64,000 nt of DNA, from positions 372,001 to 436,000 of the forward strand of contig JAJEHL010000049.1 in NCBI GenBank assembly GCA_022823725.1. The letters are read 5' to 3'. This document shows, in pieces, positions 15,648 through 24,697 of this stretch (the first letter of the stretch is position 1; every line of letters begins with the position of its first letter). A program made the position numbers and the translations under genes. Under the pieces are notes generated by a model. It was not told the origin of the DNA, searched no databases, and saw only the letters and a program-made list of their open reading frames with translations. Source of the DNA: Candidatus Latescibacterota bacterium. Its GTDB lineage: Bacteria; Latescibacterota; UBA2968.

Positions 15648-17744
15648 ATGGGAATTAAAGTGTGGATTGCACTTATCGGTGTTTTTGCCAGTTTTGTGCT
15701 TCTGGTACAGGGGATGGGGTATGTCGCGTTTTACCTTTCGCCGCGCGATCCGGATGCGATACAACGGGCATCGGAATTTGAGGCTGTGATGGGTAGTATT
15801 GTGCGTGCGCCCGAGGATGGGGTTGTGCCTGTGGTGCAGGCAGATGGGAAGCGCGATCTCGAAGCTGTGATGGCGGATGTTGAGATTCCCAATCGCCATC
15901 CCGAGGCAACAGGGGCGGTGCATCGGGTGATGGAATGGTCGGGTGGGCGATTTGGCGAAGCACCTTTGCTCGCCCAGCGGGTGCGAGAAGGGGATCTGCC
16001 GCCCGTGTCGGAACGCTTGCCGGAAGATCCTCTGGTTATTGTACCGCCGCAACAGCATGGGCCTTATGGGGGAACGTGGACGCGGTTTGCCACGGGTCCC
16101 CGCGATGTGGGGATTGTCGAAGCCCGGTTTGCGTATGAGGGGCTGGTGCGGTGGGATGCGATGGCGCAAGAGGTGATCCCCAATCTGGCCGTGCGGTGGG
16201 AGATTGCCGAGGGAGGACGCAGTTTTGTATTTTATCTACGCAAGGGGGTCAGGTGGTCAGATGGGCATCCGTTTACGGTTGATGATCTCATTTTCTGGTA
16301 CGAGGATGTGTTGCAAAATGAAGAGATAACGCCTGTTGTGCCGCGCGATTTTAAGCGGGGTGGACAGGTGATGGGGTTGGAGAAGGTCGATGATTATACG
16401 GTGCGGTTCACGTTTTTGGAACCCAATGGGTTGTTTATTTTGAAGTTGGCGTCGGGGCGCGGTTATGAGATGTTGCGCTATCCGGCGCATTATATGAAGC
16501 AATTTCATCCGAAGTACACGTCTTTGGAAAAGCTCAATGCGATGAGCGAGGCTGCGGGTTTTGATTTGTGGAAGCAGCTTTTTGAAGATATGCGCGATTG
16601 GCGCAATCCGGATATCCCGCGTTTGTGGCCGTGGATTGTGGTTGCGCCGCCACCTGCGCGCCCGGCAGTGCTGGAGCGCAATCCCTTTTATTGGAAGGTC
16701 GATCCCGATGGGAATCAATTGCCGTACATCGACCGCATGACGTTTGAGATTTTTGATCCTGAGACCATTAATCTCAAGGCGATCAACGGGGAAATAGGCA
16801 TGCAGGGGCGGCATCTCCAGTTCCAGAATTATCCGCTGTTTATGGAGGGGAGAAAGAAGGGCGATTATCGGGTTGTGCATTGGATTAATGGCTCGGCTGG
16901 GTCAAATATCCTGGCGTTGAATTTGAATCACCGCGATCCGGAAATGAAGCGGATTATCGGGGATCACCGCTTTCGCAAAGCCCTATCGCTCGCGCTGAAA
17001 CGCGATGAATTAAATGAGGCGGATTATTTTGGGATTGGGAAGCCGAGGCAGGTTTGTCCGCCGCCATCGTCGCCGTTTTACGATGCGGATTACGAGCGCG
17101 CTTATGTCGAATACGATCCTGACCGCGCAAACGCATTGCTCGACGAGATGGGCCTGAAGCGCGGAAGAGATGGCATGCGATTGCGGGCAGATGGCGCACC
17201 GATTAAGCTCTATATTGAGACGACATCTCTGAATAATCGCATTCTGGAACTGGTGGCGAGTTATTGGACTGCGGTGGGGGTGCATTCAGAAGTGAAGGAA
17301 GAAGCGCGGCAGTTGTTTTACGAGCGCAAAAAGGGGTTGTTGCACGATGTTGGTGTGTGGGGTGGGTCAGATGAGCAGATCGCTGTTCTGGATCCGCGCT
17401 GGCTCGTGCCATTTAGCGATGAGTCTGTACACGCGGTGGATTATGCGCGCTGGTATCGCACGGAGAAAAAGCGCGGCGAGGTACCTCCCAGAGATATTCA
17501 GCGGTGTATTGAACTGTTTTGGGAGATTGAGAAGACCATTGACGAAGATGAACAGATCCGGCTTATGAAAGAAATTATCGATTTGAATCGAAAAAATCTG
17601 TGGGTTATCGGCACGGTGGGGGCATTGCCCTCGTTTTATCTGGTTAAAAACTCATTTCGCAATGTACCCGAAGTCGCGATGTCCGGCTGGGCATTTCGCA
17701 CGCCCGGGAATACGGCGGTTGAGTGTTATGCGATAGAGGAATAG
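15648..17744 (+). CDS. ABC importer substrate-binding protein, family 5 (oligopeptide/dipeptide type)
   Basis: 698 residues, longer than ordinary DppA/OppA (about 530-550). An N-terminal hydrophobic helix (VWIALIGVFASFVLLVQGMG) with no lipobox cysteine suggests a membrane anchor or an uncleaved signal. The family 5 fold spans about 130-670, with GGTWTRF, the RWSDGHPFTVDDLIFWYEDV region and LNHRDPEMKRIIGDHRFRKA as typical blocks. It should capture its solute in the periplasm and pass it to the two permeases that follow. The ligand may be a peptide, an oligosaccharide or an opine-like compound; the adjacent aldolase argues for a carbohydrate-derived acid (inference). First gene of a seven-gene operon. 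Confidence 0.9.
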   Translation: MGIKVWIALIGVFASFVLLVQGMGYVAFYLSPRDPDAIQRASEFEAVMGSIVRAPEDGVVPVVQADGKRDLEAVMADVEIPNRHPEATGAVHRVMEWSGGRFGEAPLLAQRVREGDLPPVSERLPEDPLVIVPPQQHGPYGGTWTRFATGPRDVGIVEARFAYEGLVRWDAMAQEVIPNLAVRWEIAEGGRSFVFYLRKGVRWSDGHPFTVDDLIFWYEDVLQNEEITPVVPRDFKRGGQVMGLEKVDDYTVRFTFLEPNGLFILKLASGRGYEMLRYPAHYMKQFHPKYTSLEKLNAMSEAAGFDLWKQLFEDMRDWRNPDIPRLWPWIVVAPPPARPAVLERNPFYWKVDPDGNQLPYIDRMTFEIFDPETINLKAINGEIGMQGRHLQFQNYPLFMEGRKKGDYRVVHWINGSAGSNILALNLNHRDPEMKRIIGDHRFRKALSLALKRDELNEADYFGIGKPRQVCPPPSSPFYDADYERAYVEYDPDRANALLDEMGLKRGRDGMRLRADGAPIKLYIETTSLNNRILELVASYWTAVGVHSEVKEEARQLFYERKKGLLHDVGVWGGSDEQIAVLDPRWLVPFSDESVHAVDYARWYRTEKKRGEVPPRDIQRCIELFWEIEKTIDEDEQIRLMKEIIDLNRKNLWVIGTVGALPSFYLVKNSFRNVPEVAMSGWAFRTPGNTAVECYAIEE

Positions 17745-17753
17745 GAAAGATAG

Positions 17754-18749
17754 ATGCTCATTCTCATTATCAAACGCCTATTATGGATGATACCCACCAT
17801 GGTGATCATCTCATTCATTTCATTCTCGATTATCCAGCTTCCGCCGGGGGATTATCTCACGTCGTATATTGCTGCGCTGGGGGAAACGGGAGAGACGGTG
17901 GATGAGGCGCAGGCTGCGGCACTGCGGGCGCGTTACAATCTCGACCAGCCTTTTATGGTGCAATACTGGCGGTGGTTGAAAGGCATGGTGCGGGGCGATT
18001 TGGGGATGTCGTTTGAGTGGAATCGGCCCGTGACAGAGCTGATTGGCGAACGCATTTTGTTGACGTCTATTATTTCGATTGTGACGCTGCTGGTGACGTG
18101 GGCACTGGCGATTCCGGTTGGGATTTATTCGGCTGTGAAACAGTATTCACTGCCGGATTATTGTTTTACGTTTTTGGGCTTTATCGGGCTTGCGACCCCC
18201 AATTTTTTACTCGCGCTCGTTTTTATGTACATCGGGTATTCCGTGTTTGGGGTGAGCGCGGGAGGGCTGTTTTCTCCGGAATATCAGAATGCGGTGTGGT
18301 CTTTTGGCAAATTTCTCGATTTGCTCGGGCATTTGTGGATTCCGGTGATTGTGATTGGCACGTCGGGTACGGCGGGATTGATACGGGTGATGCGGGGCAA
18401 TTTGCTGGATGAATTGCGGAAGCAATACGTGATGACTGCCCGCGCCAAAGGCGTGCGCTACTGGGTGTTGCTGATGCGGTATCCGGTGCGCGTTGCGCTC
18501 AATCCGCTCGTCAGTACTGTGGGATGGGTTTTGCCGGGCATTGTGTCTGGGGCGACGATTACGTCGGTGGTGTTGGGATTGCCGACAACGGGACCGCTGT
18601 TGTTGCGCGCGCTTATGAATCAGGATATGTATTTGGCGGGCAGTATGGTGATGATGTTGAGTCTTTTGACGCTTGTCGGTACGCTCATTTCAGACATTTT
18701 GTTGTTGTGGCTCGATCCGCGCATTCGCTATGAAGAGGGGGAGCATTAG
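17754..18749 (+). CDS. ABC importer permease, DppB/OppB type
   Basis: 331 residues. The N-terminal helix (LLWMIPTMVIISFISF) is followed by the usual periplasmic loop (LRARYNLDQPFMVQYWRWLK) and the BPD_transp_1 core (about 95-325). The EAA-like cytoplasmic loop reads RAKGVRYWVLLMRYPVR. The product forms the translocation pore with the next gene product. It starts nine bases after the binding-protein stop and abuts the next permease gene (TAG directly followed by ATG). Confidence 0.93.
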   Translation: MLILIIKRLLWMIPTMVIISFISFSIIQLPPGDYLTSYIAALGETGETVDEAQAAALRARYNLDQPFMVQYWRWLKGMVRGDLGMSFEWNRPVTELIGERILLTSIISIVTLLVTWALAIPVGIYSAVKQYSLPDYCFTFLGFIGLATPNFLLALVFMYIGYSVFGVSAGGLFSPEYQNAVWSFGKFLDLLGHLWIPVIVIGTSGTAGLIRVMRGNLLDELRKQYVMTARAKGVRYWVLLMRYPVRVALNPLVSTVGWVLPGIVSGATITSVVLGLPTTGPLLLRALMNQDMYLAGSMVMMLSLLTLVGTLISDILLLWLDPRIRYEEGEH

Positions 18750-19886
18750 ATGGCTGTGCCTAGACGTGAAGAGGTGGTTGAGCAAGATGTGCAGACCGGG
18801 GAAACGGAGGCTTATGCCGCGTCTCAGTGGCAGTTGATGTGGTGGAAGTTTCGCAAGCACCACCTGGCAATGGCTGCGGGGATGGTTATTGTCGCGCTTT
18901 ATGTGGTGGCTGTATTTTGCGAGTTTTTGGCGCCTTATACGCTCAATCATCGGCAGGTTGCCTACGCGTTTGCTCCGCCTCAGCGTTTGCAATTTGTGTC
19001 GGATGAGGGGGTGCATTTCTGGCCGTTTGTGTATGGGATTAAGGGCGTGCGGCATCCGGAAACGCTTCGGAAATTCTACATAGAAGATCGCTCGCAACGA
19101 TATGCCGTGCGCTTGTTTGTGCGGGGCGCGCCCTATCGGTTCTGGGGCTTGTTTGAGACGGATGTCCATCTTTTTGGCGTTGATGAAGGGGGCACACTTT
19201 TTTTGTTGGGGACGGATCATCTCGGGCGGGATTTGCTTTCGCGGATTATTTACGGTTCGCGCATTTCGCTGACGATAGGGCTGGTGGGGGTGACACTGAG
19301 TTTTGTGTTTGGTCTGGTGATCGGCGTGGTGTCCGGGTACTACGGGGGTTGGATCGACAATCTCATTCAGCGCGGGATTGAGATTCTCAGGTCGTTTCCG
19401 TCTATTCCGCTGTGGATGGCTCTGGCTGCGGCACTGCCTTCGTCGTGGTCGCCTTTGCAGATCTATATGGGTATTACAGTTGTGTTGTCTTTTATTGGGT
19501 GGACGGGTTTGGCGCGGCAGGTGCGCGGGAAAATTTTGTCGTTGCGCGAAGAGGATTTTGCTACTGCTGCGCTGCTCGCTGGCGCGAGTCGCTGGCGGAT
19601 TATGACGCGGCATCTGTTGCCTTCGTTTATGAGCCATATTATCGTGAGTTTGACGCTCGCTGTGCCGGGCATGATATTGGGCGAGACATCGCTGAGTTTT
19701 CTCGGTCTTGGGTTGCGTCCTCCGGTGACGAGTTGGGGCGTGTTGCTCAAAGAGGCGCAAAATGTTCAGGCTGTGGCTTTTCAGCCGTGGCTTTTGACGC
19801 CTGTGATCTTTGTAATTATTACTGTACTCGCATTTAATTTTATCGGCGACGGTCTGCGCGACGCTGCCGATCCTTATTCACGTTAG
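18750..19886 (+). CDS. ABC importer permease, DppC/OppC type, with enlarged periplasmic loop
   Basis: 378 residues, about 80 more than a typical DppC. The extra length is a periplasmic insertion between helix 1 (about 45-65) and helix 2, roughly residues 75-150 (contains FAPPQRLQFV and GVHFWPFVYG). The LGTDHLGRDLLSRIIYGSR block and the EAA loop (AALLAGASRWRIMTRHLLP) are canonical. The loop probably contacts the unusually long binding protein (inference). The start codon follows the preceding stop without a gap. Confidence 0.93.
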   Translation: MAVPRREEVVEQDVQTGETEAYAASQWQLMWWKFRKHHLAMAAGMVIVALYVVAVFCEFLAPYTLNHRQVAYAFAPPQRLQFVSDEGVHFWPFVYGIKGVRHPETLRKFYIEDRSQRYAVRLFVRGAPYRFWGLFETDVHLFGVDEGGTLFLLGTDHLGRDLLSRIIYGSRISLTIGLVGVTLSFVFGLVIGVVSGYYGGWIDNLIQRGIEILRSFPSIPLWMALAAALPSSWSPLQIYMGITVVLSFIGWTGLARQVRGKILSLREEDFATAALLAGASRWRIMTRHLLPSFMSHIIVSLTLAVPGMILGETSLSFLGLGLRPPVTSWGVLLKEAQNVQAVAFQPWLLTPVIFVIITVLAFNFIGDGLRDAADPYSR

Positions 19887-19898
19887 GGGATTAGACTT

Positions 19899-20651
19899 AT
19901 GGAACTTCGACAGAATCGGGTGAAACACAAGTTGCGACGCGGCGAACAGGTGTATGTCGCCAGTGGATTTACGCACGCGGATGATATCGACGCATTTGGG
20001 CCTGCGGGTTTTGATGGGATATGGATTGAGGGTGAGCACGGTCCTATGGTTTTTGACGAGTTGGGCAATCTCACGCGCGCCTGTGATTTGTGGGGCATGA
20101 CGTCGATTGTGCGCGTGAATCGCAACGATCAGACGCTTATTTATCGCACGCTGGACAGGGGGGCGCAGGGTATTGTGGTGCCGCATGTGAATACGCGCGA
20201 AGAAGCGGAAAATGTCGTGGGGGGCGGGCGGTTTGCGCCTATTGGTCAGCGCGGTATGTTCACGAGCCGGCAGGGGTATGGGGTTGCGGATTATTTTGCG
20301 AAGGCGAATGACGAGGTGTTGCTCACCATTTTGATTGAAGATATCGTCGCGGTGGAGAATTTGGATGAAATTCTGACTGTGGATCAGATCGATGTATTTT
20401 TTGTCGCGCCTTCAGATCTGGGGGCGTCGATGGGATATATTGACGATTTGGAAAATAAAGTGGTGCAAAAGACGATTGATGACGCGCTTGCAAAGATTAC
20501 CGCATCGGGGCGCGTAGCGGGTACGATGACTTCTCCGGACAATGTTGGAAAATTTTCCGCTGCCGGGGTGCAGATGATGCTGGTGAATAGCACCGGGTGG
20601 CTACAAGAGGGTGCAAAGGCGTTTATGGCGCGTGCAAAAGAGGCCGTGTGA
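19899..20651 (+). CDS. HpcH/HpaI-family class II aldolase
   Basis: 250 residues of the HpcH/HpaI aldolase/citrate-lyase-like TIM barrel. These are metal-dependent enzymes that cleave 2-keto-3-deoxy or 4-hydroxy-2-keto acids to pyruvate plus an aldehyde. The conserved IEGEHGPMVFDEL block, GQRGMF (phosphate/pyruvate-binding GxRG) and VFFVAPSDLGASMGY are all present. The gene is inserted between the permease and ATPase genes of the importer, 12 bases after dppC, so it is cotranscribed. The imported solute is therefore probably degraded through a keto-acid (inference). The precise substrate cannot be assigned. Confidence 0.87.
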   Translation: MELRQNRVKHKLRRGEQVYVASGFTHADDIDAFGPAGFDGIWIEGEHGPMVFDELGNLTRACDLWGMTSIVRVNRNDQTLIYRTLDRGAQGIVVPHVNTREEAENVVGGGRFAPIGQRGMFTSRQGYGVADYFAKANDEVLLTILIEDIVAVENLDEILTVDQIDVFFVAPSDLGASMGYIDDLENKVVQKTIDDALAKITASGRVAGTMTSPDNVGKFSAAGVQMMLVNSTGWLQEGAKAFMARAKEAV

Positions 20652-20652
20652 T

Positions 20653-21660
20653 TTGGACAAGGTGTTGACCATAAATAATTTGAAGACGCACTTTTTTCTC
20701 GATGAGGGAACGGTGCGCGCTGTGGATGGCGTGACAATGGATATTCCCCGGGGAAAGACGGTGGGGATTGTGGGGGAGAGTGGGTGCGGGAAGAGTGTGA
20801 CGGCTTTTTCGGCATTGCGCCTGGTGTCATCGCCCGGGCGGATTGTGGCGGGGGAGATTGTTTTGCACCGTCCAGACCGCGAGATCTATTTGACGGACCT
20901 GGACGAGGAGGGCGAGGATATTCGCGCGATCCGCGGGCACGAAATTGCGATGATTTTTCAGGAGCCGATGACGTCGCTGAGTCCGGTGCATACGGTGGGT
21001 TTTCAAATTGTTGAGGCGATTCGGTTACACCTCAATTTGCGGGGCGAAGAAGCGCGGTCAATCGCTGTAAATATGCTGGATCGGGTTGGGATTCCAGATG
21101 CGGATCGGCGGTTTGCACAATATCCGCACGAGATGAGCGGCGGGATGCGACAGCGCGTGATGATTGCGATGGCGCTTTCGTGCCGTCCGGCACTGTTGAT
21201 TGCCGATGAACCCACGACGGCATTAGATGTCACTATTCAAGCGCAGATACTGGACTTGATGCGCGATTTGCAAGATGAATTTCAGATGTCGATTATGCTG
21301 ATTACACACGATTTGGGTGTGGTCGCAGAGATGTCAGATGAGGTTGCTGTGATGTATATGGGGCGCATTGTGGAGCACGCGGCGACAGAAGAGATTTTTG
21401 AAAATCCCAAACATCCCTATACGCAGGCGCTGATGGAATCTATCCCGGGAATGAGCAGGCAGAGAAAGACGCGGTTGCAGACGATCAGGGGGTCCGTGCC
21501 CGATCCCTATACGCAATTGCAGGGGTGTCCTTTTTATCCGCGATGTGAAGTGGCGCAGGACGGGGTGTGCAATACGGGCGATAGGCCGGAATTGCTCGCT
21601 GTTGGGGATGGACATGAGGCTGCGTGTGTGATGTATGGAGAGGATCTGCGCGATGCGTGA
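20653..21660 (+). CDS. ABC importer ATPase, DppD/OppD type
   Basis: 335 residues from TTG 20653, one base after the aldolase stop. GTG 20662 is an alternative; the track start at 20611 reads through the aldolase end. Walker A is GESGCGKS, the signature MSGGMRQR, Walker [13 protein letters not shown] and the H-loop ITHDLGVV. The C-terminal oligopeptide-transporter extension has the usual cysteine cluster ([16 protein letters not shown]), which in relatives binds an iron-sulfur cluster or metal. It powers import together with the next ATPase, whose start overlaps this stop by eight bases. Confidence 0.93.
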   Translation: MDKVLTINNLKTHFFLDEGTVRAVDGVTMDIPRGKTVGIVGESGCGKSVTAFSALRLVSSPGRIVAGEIVLHRPDREIYLTDLDEEGEDIRAIRGHEIAMIFQEPMTSLSPVHTVGFQIVEAIRLHLNLRGEEARSIAVNMLDRVGIPDADRRFAQYPHEMSGGMRQRVMIAMALSCRPALLIADEPTTALDVTIQAQILDLMRDLQDEFQMSIMLITHDLGVVAEMSDEVAVMYMGRIVEHAATEEIFENPKHPYTQALMESIPGMSRQRKTRLQTIRGSVPDPYTQLQGCPFYPRCEVAQDGVCNTGDRPELLAVGDGHEAACVMYGEDLRDA

Positions 21661-22666
21661 ACAGAACGCCCTGTTGCGGGTGCGCGATTTGAGAAAGCAC
21701 TTTCCCATTACGCGCGGTTTTTTTAATACGGTTGTCGGGCAGGTCAAAGCCGTAGATGGCGTAAGTTTTGATTTGTTTGAGGGCGAGTGTCTGGGGCTGG
21801 TTGGGGAAAGTGGATCGGGCAAAACAACGGTTGGACGCACGATTTTGCGGGCGATAGCGCCCACGGATGGCGAGGTGTGGTTTCGCAAGGATAGCGAGGA
21901 GGTCGATGTTGCACGGGCACCCCACGATGTGCTCAAGTCGCTGCGCCGGGATATGCAGATGATTTTTCAAGATCCCTACGCTTCTTTGAATCCGCGTATG
22001 ACAGTGCTCGATATTATTGGTGAACCGCTGCTGGTCAATGGGGTCGCAGAGCGCCGCGAACGGGAGACGCGGGTGCGGGAATTACTCGCTCAGGTGGGGT
22101 TGAATCCCCATTTTTTGCGGCGGTATCCACACGCTTTTAGTGGAGGGCAGCGGCAGCGTATTGGCATTGCGAGGGCACTGGCATTGCATCCCAGGTTGAT
22201 TGTGGCGGATGAACCCGTTTCCGCGCTGGATGTCTCTGTGCAGGCGCAGGTGCTGAATCTGCTTCAAGAATTGCAAGAAAAATTTGGGTTGACCTATTTG
22301 TTTGTCGCACACGATTTGAGTGTGGTGCGCCATATTTCCGATCGCGTGGCGGTGATGTATGTGGGTAAGATTGTGGAATTGGCATCGGTTGATCAGCTTT
22401 TTCACAGTCCGGCGCATCCCTATACCGAGGCACTTTTATCGGCGGTGCCCAATCCAAATCCCAAACGCAAGAAGAAGCGCGTTTTGTTGTCTGGCGAGGT
22501 GGCGGATCCCGGGAATACGCCTCCGGGATGCGCGTTTCATCCGCGCTGTCCTTATGCTGAGGATCAATGTAAGGAGGAAGTTCCCGAATTGCGCGAGATC
22601 GCGCCAGGGCATGCGGTGCGCTGTCATTTGAGCGATGTATTGCAGTTGGAAGGTATGACGGGTTAG
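21653..22666 (+). CDS. ABC importer ATPase, DppF/OppF type
   Basis: 337 residues from ATG 21653, preceded by GGAGAGGA. Walker A is GESGSGKTT, the signature [15 protein letters not shown], Walker [15 protein letters not shown] and the H-loop VAHDLSVV. The C-terminal cysteine motif ([15 protein letters not shown]) is typical of OppF-like ATPases. It pairs with the upstream ATPase to drive the two permeases. The eight-base overlap with the upstream gene implies coupled translation. Confidence 0.94.
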   Translation: MREQNALLRVRDLRKHFPITRGFFNTVVGQVKAVDGVSFDLFEGECLGLVGESGSGKTTVGRTILRAIAPTDGEVWFRKDSEEVDVARAPHDVLKSLRRDMQMIFQDPYASLNPRMTVLDIIGEPLLVNGVAERRERETRVRELLAQVGLNPHFLRRYPHAFSGGQRQRIGIARALALHPRLIVADEPVSALDVSVQAQVLNLLQELQEKFGLTYLFVAHDLSVVRHISDRVAVMYVGKIVELASVDQLFHSPAHPYTEALLSAVPNPNPKRKKKRVLLSGEVADPGNTPPGCAFHPRCPYAEDQCKEEVPELREIAPGHAVRCHLSDVLQLEGMTG

Positions 22667-22711
22667 GGCAGACCCGTGAATCTGCTCATCATTAGTAATA
22701 AGGAGAAAGAG

Positions 22712-23098
22712 ATGAAGATTGAACACATTGCTTTTGTGGTTGATGATCCCGATGTGGTGGCAAAGTGGTATTGCGATAACCTGGGCATGCGCATTGTGCG
22801 CCAGGGACCACCGCCTATTAAGATGACGTTTGTGGCGGATTCGGAGGGTGAGACGATGTACGAGCTTTATCATCAGCCAGAAGTGGAGACGCCGGATTAT
22901 GCTTCAATGCACCATCTGGCACTGCATTTTGCTTATGCGACCGAGGATATCGAGGCCGATTTTGCGCGTTTGAAAGCCGCGGGTGCAACGGTTGTGCAGG
23001 AACCCACGCCTACGGATGCGGGTGATACGCTGGCGATGCTGCGCGATCCCTGGGGCGTTTGTGTACAACTGGTGCATCGCAAAGAGAAGATGCTCTAA
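22712..23098 (+). CDS. VOC-superfamily (glyoxalase/bleomycin-resistance fold) protein
   Basis: 128 residues from ATG 22712 (AAGGAG nine bases upstream). Two beta-alpha-beta-beta-beta units are visible: HIAFVVDDPD...ETMYELYHQP and HHLALHFAYATED...CVQLVHR. His and Glu positions on the expected strands could bind one metal ion. VOC proteins include lyases, isomerases, epimerases and dioxygenases; length and position suggest an epimerase- or lyase-like role on the imported compound (inference). It closes the ABC importer-aldolase operon, 45 bases after the last ATPase, and a terminator follows. Confidence 0.85.
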   Translation: MKIEHIAFVVDDPDVVAKWYCDNLGMRIVRQGPPPIKMTFVADSEGETMYELYHQPEVETPDYASMHHLALHFAYATEDIEADFARLKAAGATVVQEPTPTDAGDTLAMLRDPWGVCVQLVHRKEKML

Positions 23099-23133
23099 AG
23101 GTCGTGGATCGGAAGACAAGGAGAAGCTGGGGA

Positions 23134-23166
23134 CAAGCCTCCGTATTTTACGGAGGTTTTGTTTTA
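23134..23166. terminator. Rho-independent terminator of the importer operon
   Basis: Stem CCTCCGTA / TACGGAGG with a 3-base loop followed by TTTTGTTTT. It lies between the convergent VOC gene and the glycosidase gene and may also stop minus-strand transcripts less efficiently. Confidence 0.75.
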
Positions 23167-24501
23167 TCATTTATTTGCCCCGACTTTGACCACTGCGGCC
23201 CAGTAGCCTTTTTTTTGCGGGGTCATCAGTCGCAGGTCGTGGGTAGGTGTGACGATTTCTTCGTCCAGCCACACGCTCTGGCGAATGTCCAGCCAGTGTA
23301 TGTGGAGTTTTTTTCTTTTTGCCGCTTCCACATTCAGCAGGACATTGCCGCCATTGGGAAAAAAGAGGGCGTACTCGACGCCGGGGTTGGCCGTGCAGTA
23401 GGCTTCGTTGGGGTCGCATTCGCCGAGTAGATCATTATGGGGCGTGCAGGTGAAAATATCTATCTCGGCGGCGAGGCTGCGCAGGGAACGGATATGGGCC
23501 TGGGCGATTGCTCCCAGCCCCAGCCCGGAAGGTGGGCGGTGGAAGCGCGCGGAGGCCAGGCCACCAAAGATGTTGCGCCAGAAGCGTTCTTGACCATCGC
23601 GATCGCTGCCGTAGGGACCGCTACTGGCGCCGTAAACCTTGACGCTGTTCATCGGGCGGGGCTGACCAGAGGCGATGATCTGCTGGCGGATGTATTGCGC
23701 GTTTTCCCAGTGCTCGCTGCCGGCGCGATGGTTGTTTTGCGAGAGGTCGCAAAAGCTGTACAGTTCCGGGTGATCAAGGGTGTGGCGGTGCTGCTCGGAT
23801 TGCAGGTCCCAGGCGTCCCACATCTCGGTGGTCTGGACGCTGAGGTCACCGGCTTGATCCTTTATATAGAGTGCCCAGTACCGACCCCATTCAGGCGACT
23901 CATTGGTCTCGTTGTCCATGCAGTAGATTACGTTGGGATAGGGGAGGGTGCGGGCGAGCAATTCACGGACTTGGGCGTGCTGGTATTTGAGTAATAGTGC
24001 GTTGTTTTTTAGGGCGGGGACGGTGCGGAAGAAGGCGCTTTCCCGACGTCCGGGATGGGAATCAATCTTTTCCTTCAAGTCAGACTCTTCGGCGGTGTAA
24101 TTGCGGTTGTTTTTGGGGTTGTAGGGATTGTCCTGCCAGGGGTCACGGGCGTAGTCGAAGCGGTCCCACAGTTCGATCTGGAGGATGATATCGCGCTCGG
24201 CGCACAGCGCGAGGAAGTGTTCGAAGCGGTTCCAGTAAATCTGACCGGGTTGCGCCAGGTCGTAGAGACCCGTCCCGGCGTCGCGCTCGAAGGGCCAGAC
24301 ATCGCCTTCGTCGCGGCTGGACATGGTGCAGCGGACATAATTTCCCCCAACTGTGTGCAGGAGGTCGAGATGAGCTTCTATTTCGGCAATCTGAAAGAGA
24401 TTGTCTTCGACGCTGCCGCCTAAAAGCAGGATGGGCCTGCCCTTATATTGCCAGTAGAAGGGGTTGCTCTGATAGGGTTGGATGCGGTCGGAAGTGGTCA
24501 T
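23167..24501 (-). CDS. Putative glycosidase, apiosidase-like/DUF4038-type barrel
   Basis: 444-residue cytoplasmic protein (no signal peptide). The start (NPFYWQYKGRPILLLGGS) and the following HLDLLHTVGGNYVRC are typical of the DUF4038/apiosidase-like (beta/alpha)8 barrel family. ALCAERDIILQIELWDRFDY and a likely acid/base NE pair in YCMDNETNESPEWG also fit a retaining glycosidase. The C-terminal part (FFPNGGNVLLNVEA) resembles the small beta domain often attached to such barrels. The gene seems GC-richer by eye than its neighbours and is transcribed alone from its own promoter. The substrate is unknown; plant or algal polysaccharide side chains are typical for the family. Confidence 0.65.
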   Translation of the reverse strand: MTTSDRIQPYQSNPFYWQYKGRPILLLGGSVEDNLFQIAEIEAHLDLLHTVGGNYVRCTMSSRDEGDVWPFERDAGTGLYDLAQPGQIYWNRFEHFLALCAERDIILQIELWDRFDYARDPWQDNPYNPKNNRNYTAEESDLKEKIDSHPGRRESAFFRTVPALKNNALLLKYQHAQVRELLARTLPYPNVIYCMDNETNESPEWGRYWALYIKDQAGDLSVQTTEMWDAWDLQSEQHRHTLDHPELYSFCDLSQNNHRAGSEHWENAQYIRQQIIASGQPRPMNSVKVYGASSGPYGSDRDGQERFWRNIFGGLASARFHRPPSGLGLGAIAQAHIRSLRSLAAEIDIFTCTPHNDLLGECDPNEAYCTANPGVEYALFFPNGGNVLLNVEAAKRKKLHIHWLDIRQSVWLDEEIVTPTHDLRLMTPQKKGYWAAVVKVGANK

Positions 24502-24549
24502 GGTCGTTGATCTGGTATTGGGGATTGGTTGAACGGTGAATGAGAACTA

Positions 24550-24578
24550 TTTAAAACGATTTTCCAGAGTTCTGTCAA
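24550..24578 (-). promoter_or_regulatory. Sigma-70-type promoter for the glycosidase gene
   Basis: Minus strand TTGACA, 17-base spacer, TTTAAA, about 50 bases upstream of the start at 24501. Confidence 0.5.
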
Positions 24579-24633
24579 GTTGTAATATTTTTCCCTCTGT
24601 GCTCCTATCTCTGCTTGTTTTGCCGATTTTACA

Positions 24634-24662
24634 TTGACCATCATGCCAGTTGCGTGTAGATT
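24634..24662 (+). promoter_or_regulatory. Sigma-70-type promoter for the Ldh2 operon
   Basis: TTGACC, 17-base spacer, TAGATT, 35 bases ahead of ATG 24698. It diverges from the glycosidase promoter, with the two -35 boxes about 55 bases apart. Confidence 0.55.
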
Positions 24663-24697
24663 ATGGCCCGTTCACAATTTGGTGAGGAGGGTGTAGT

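Noticed and set aside
18690-19760. 356-residue minus-strand ORF opposite the DppC-like gene
   Set aside because: Arg/Gln/His-rich antisense frame without any domain; the sense strand encodes a clear permease.
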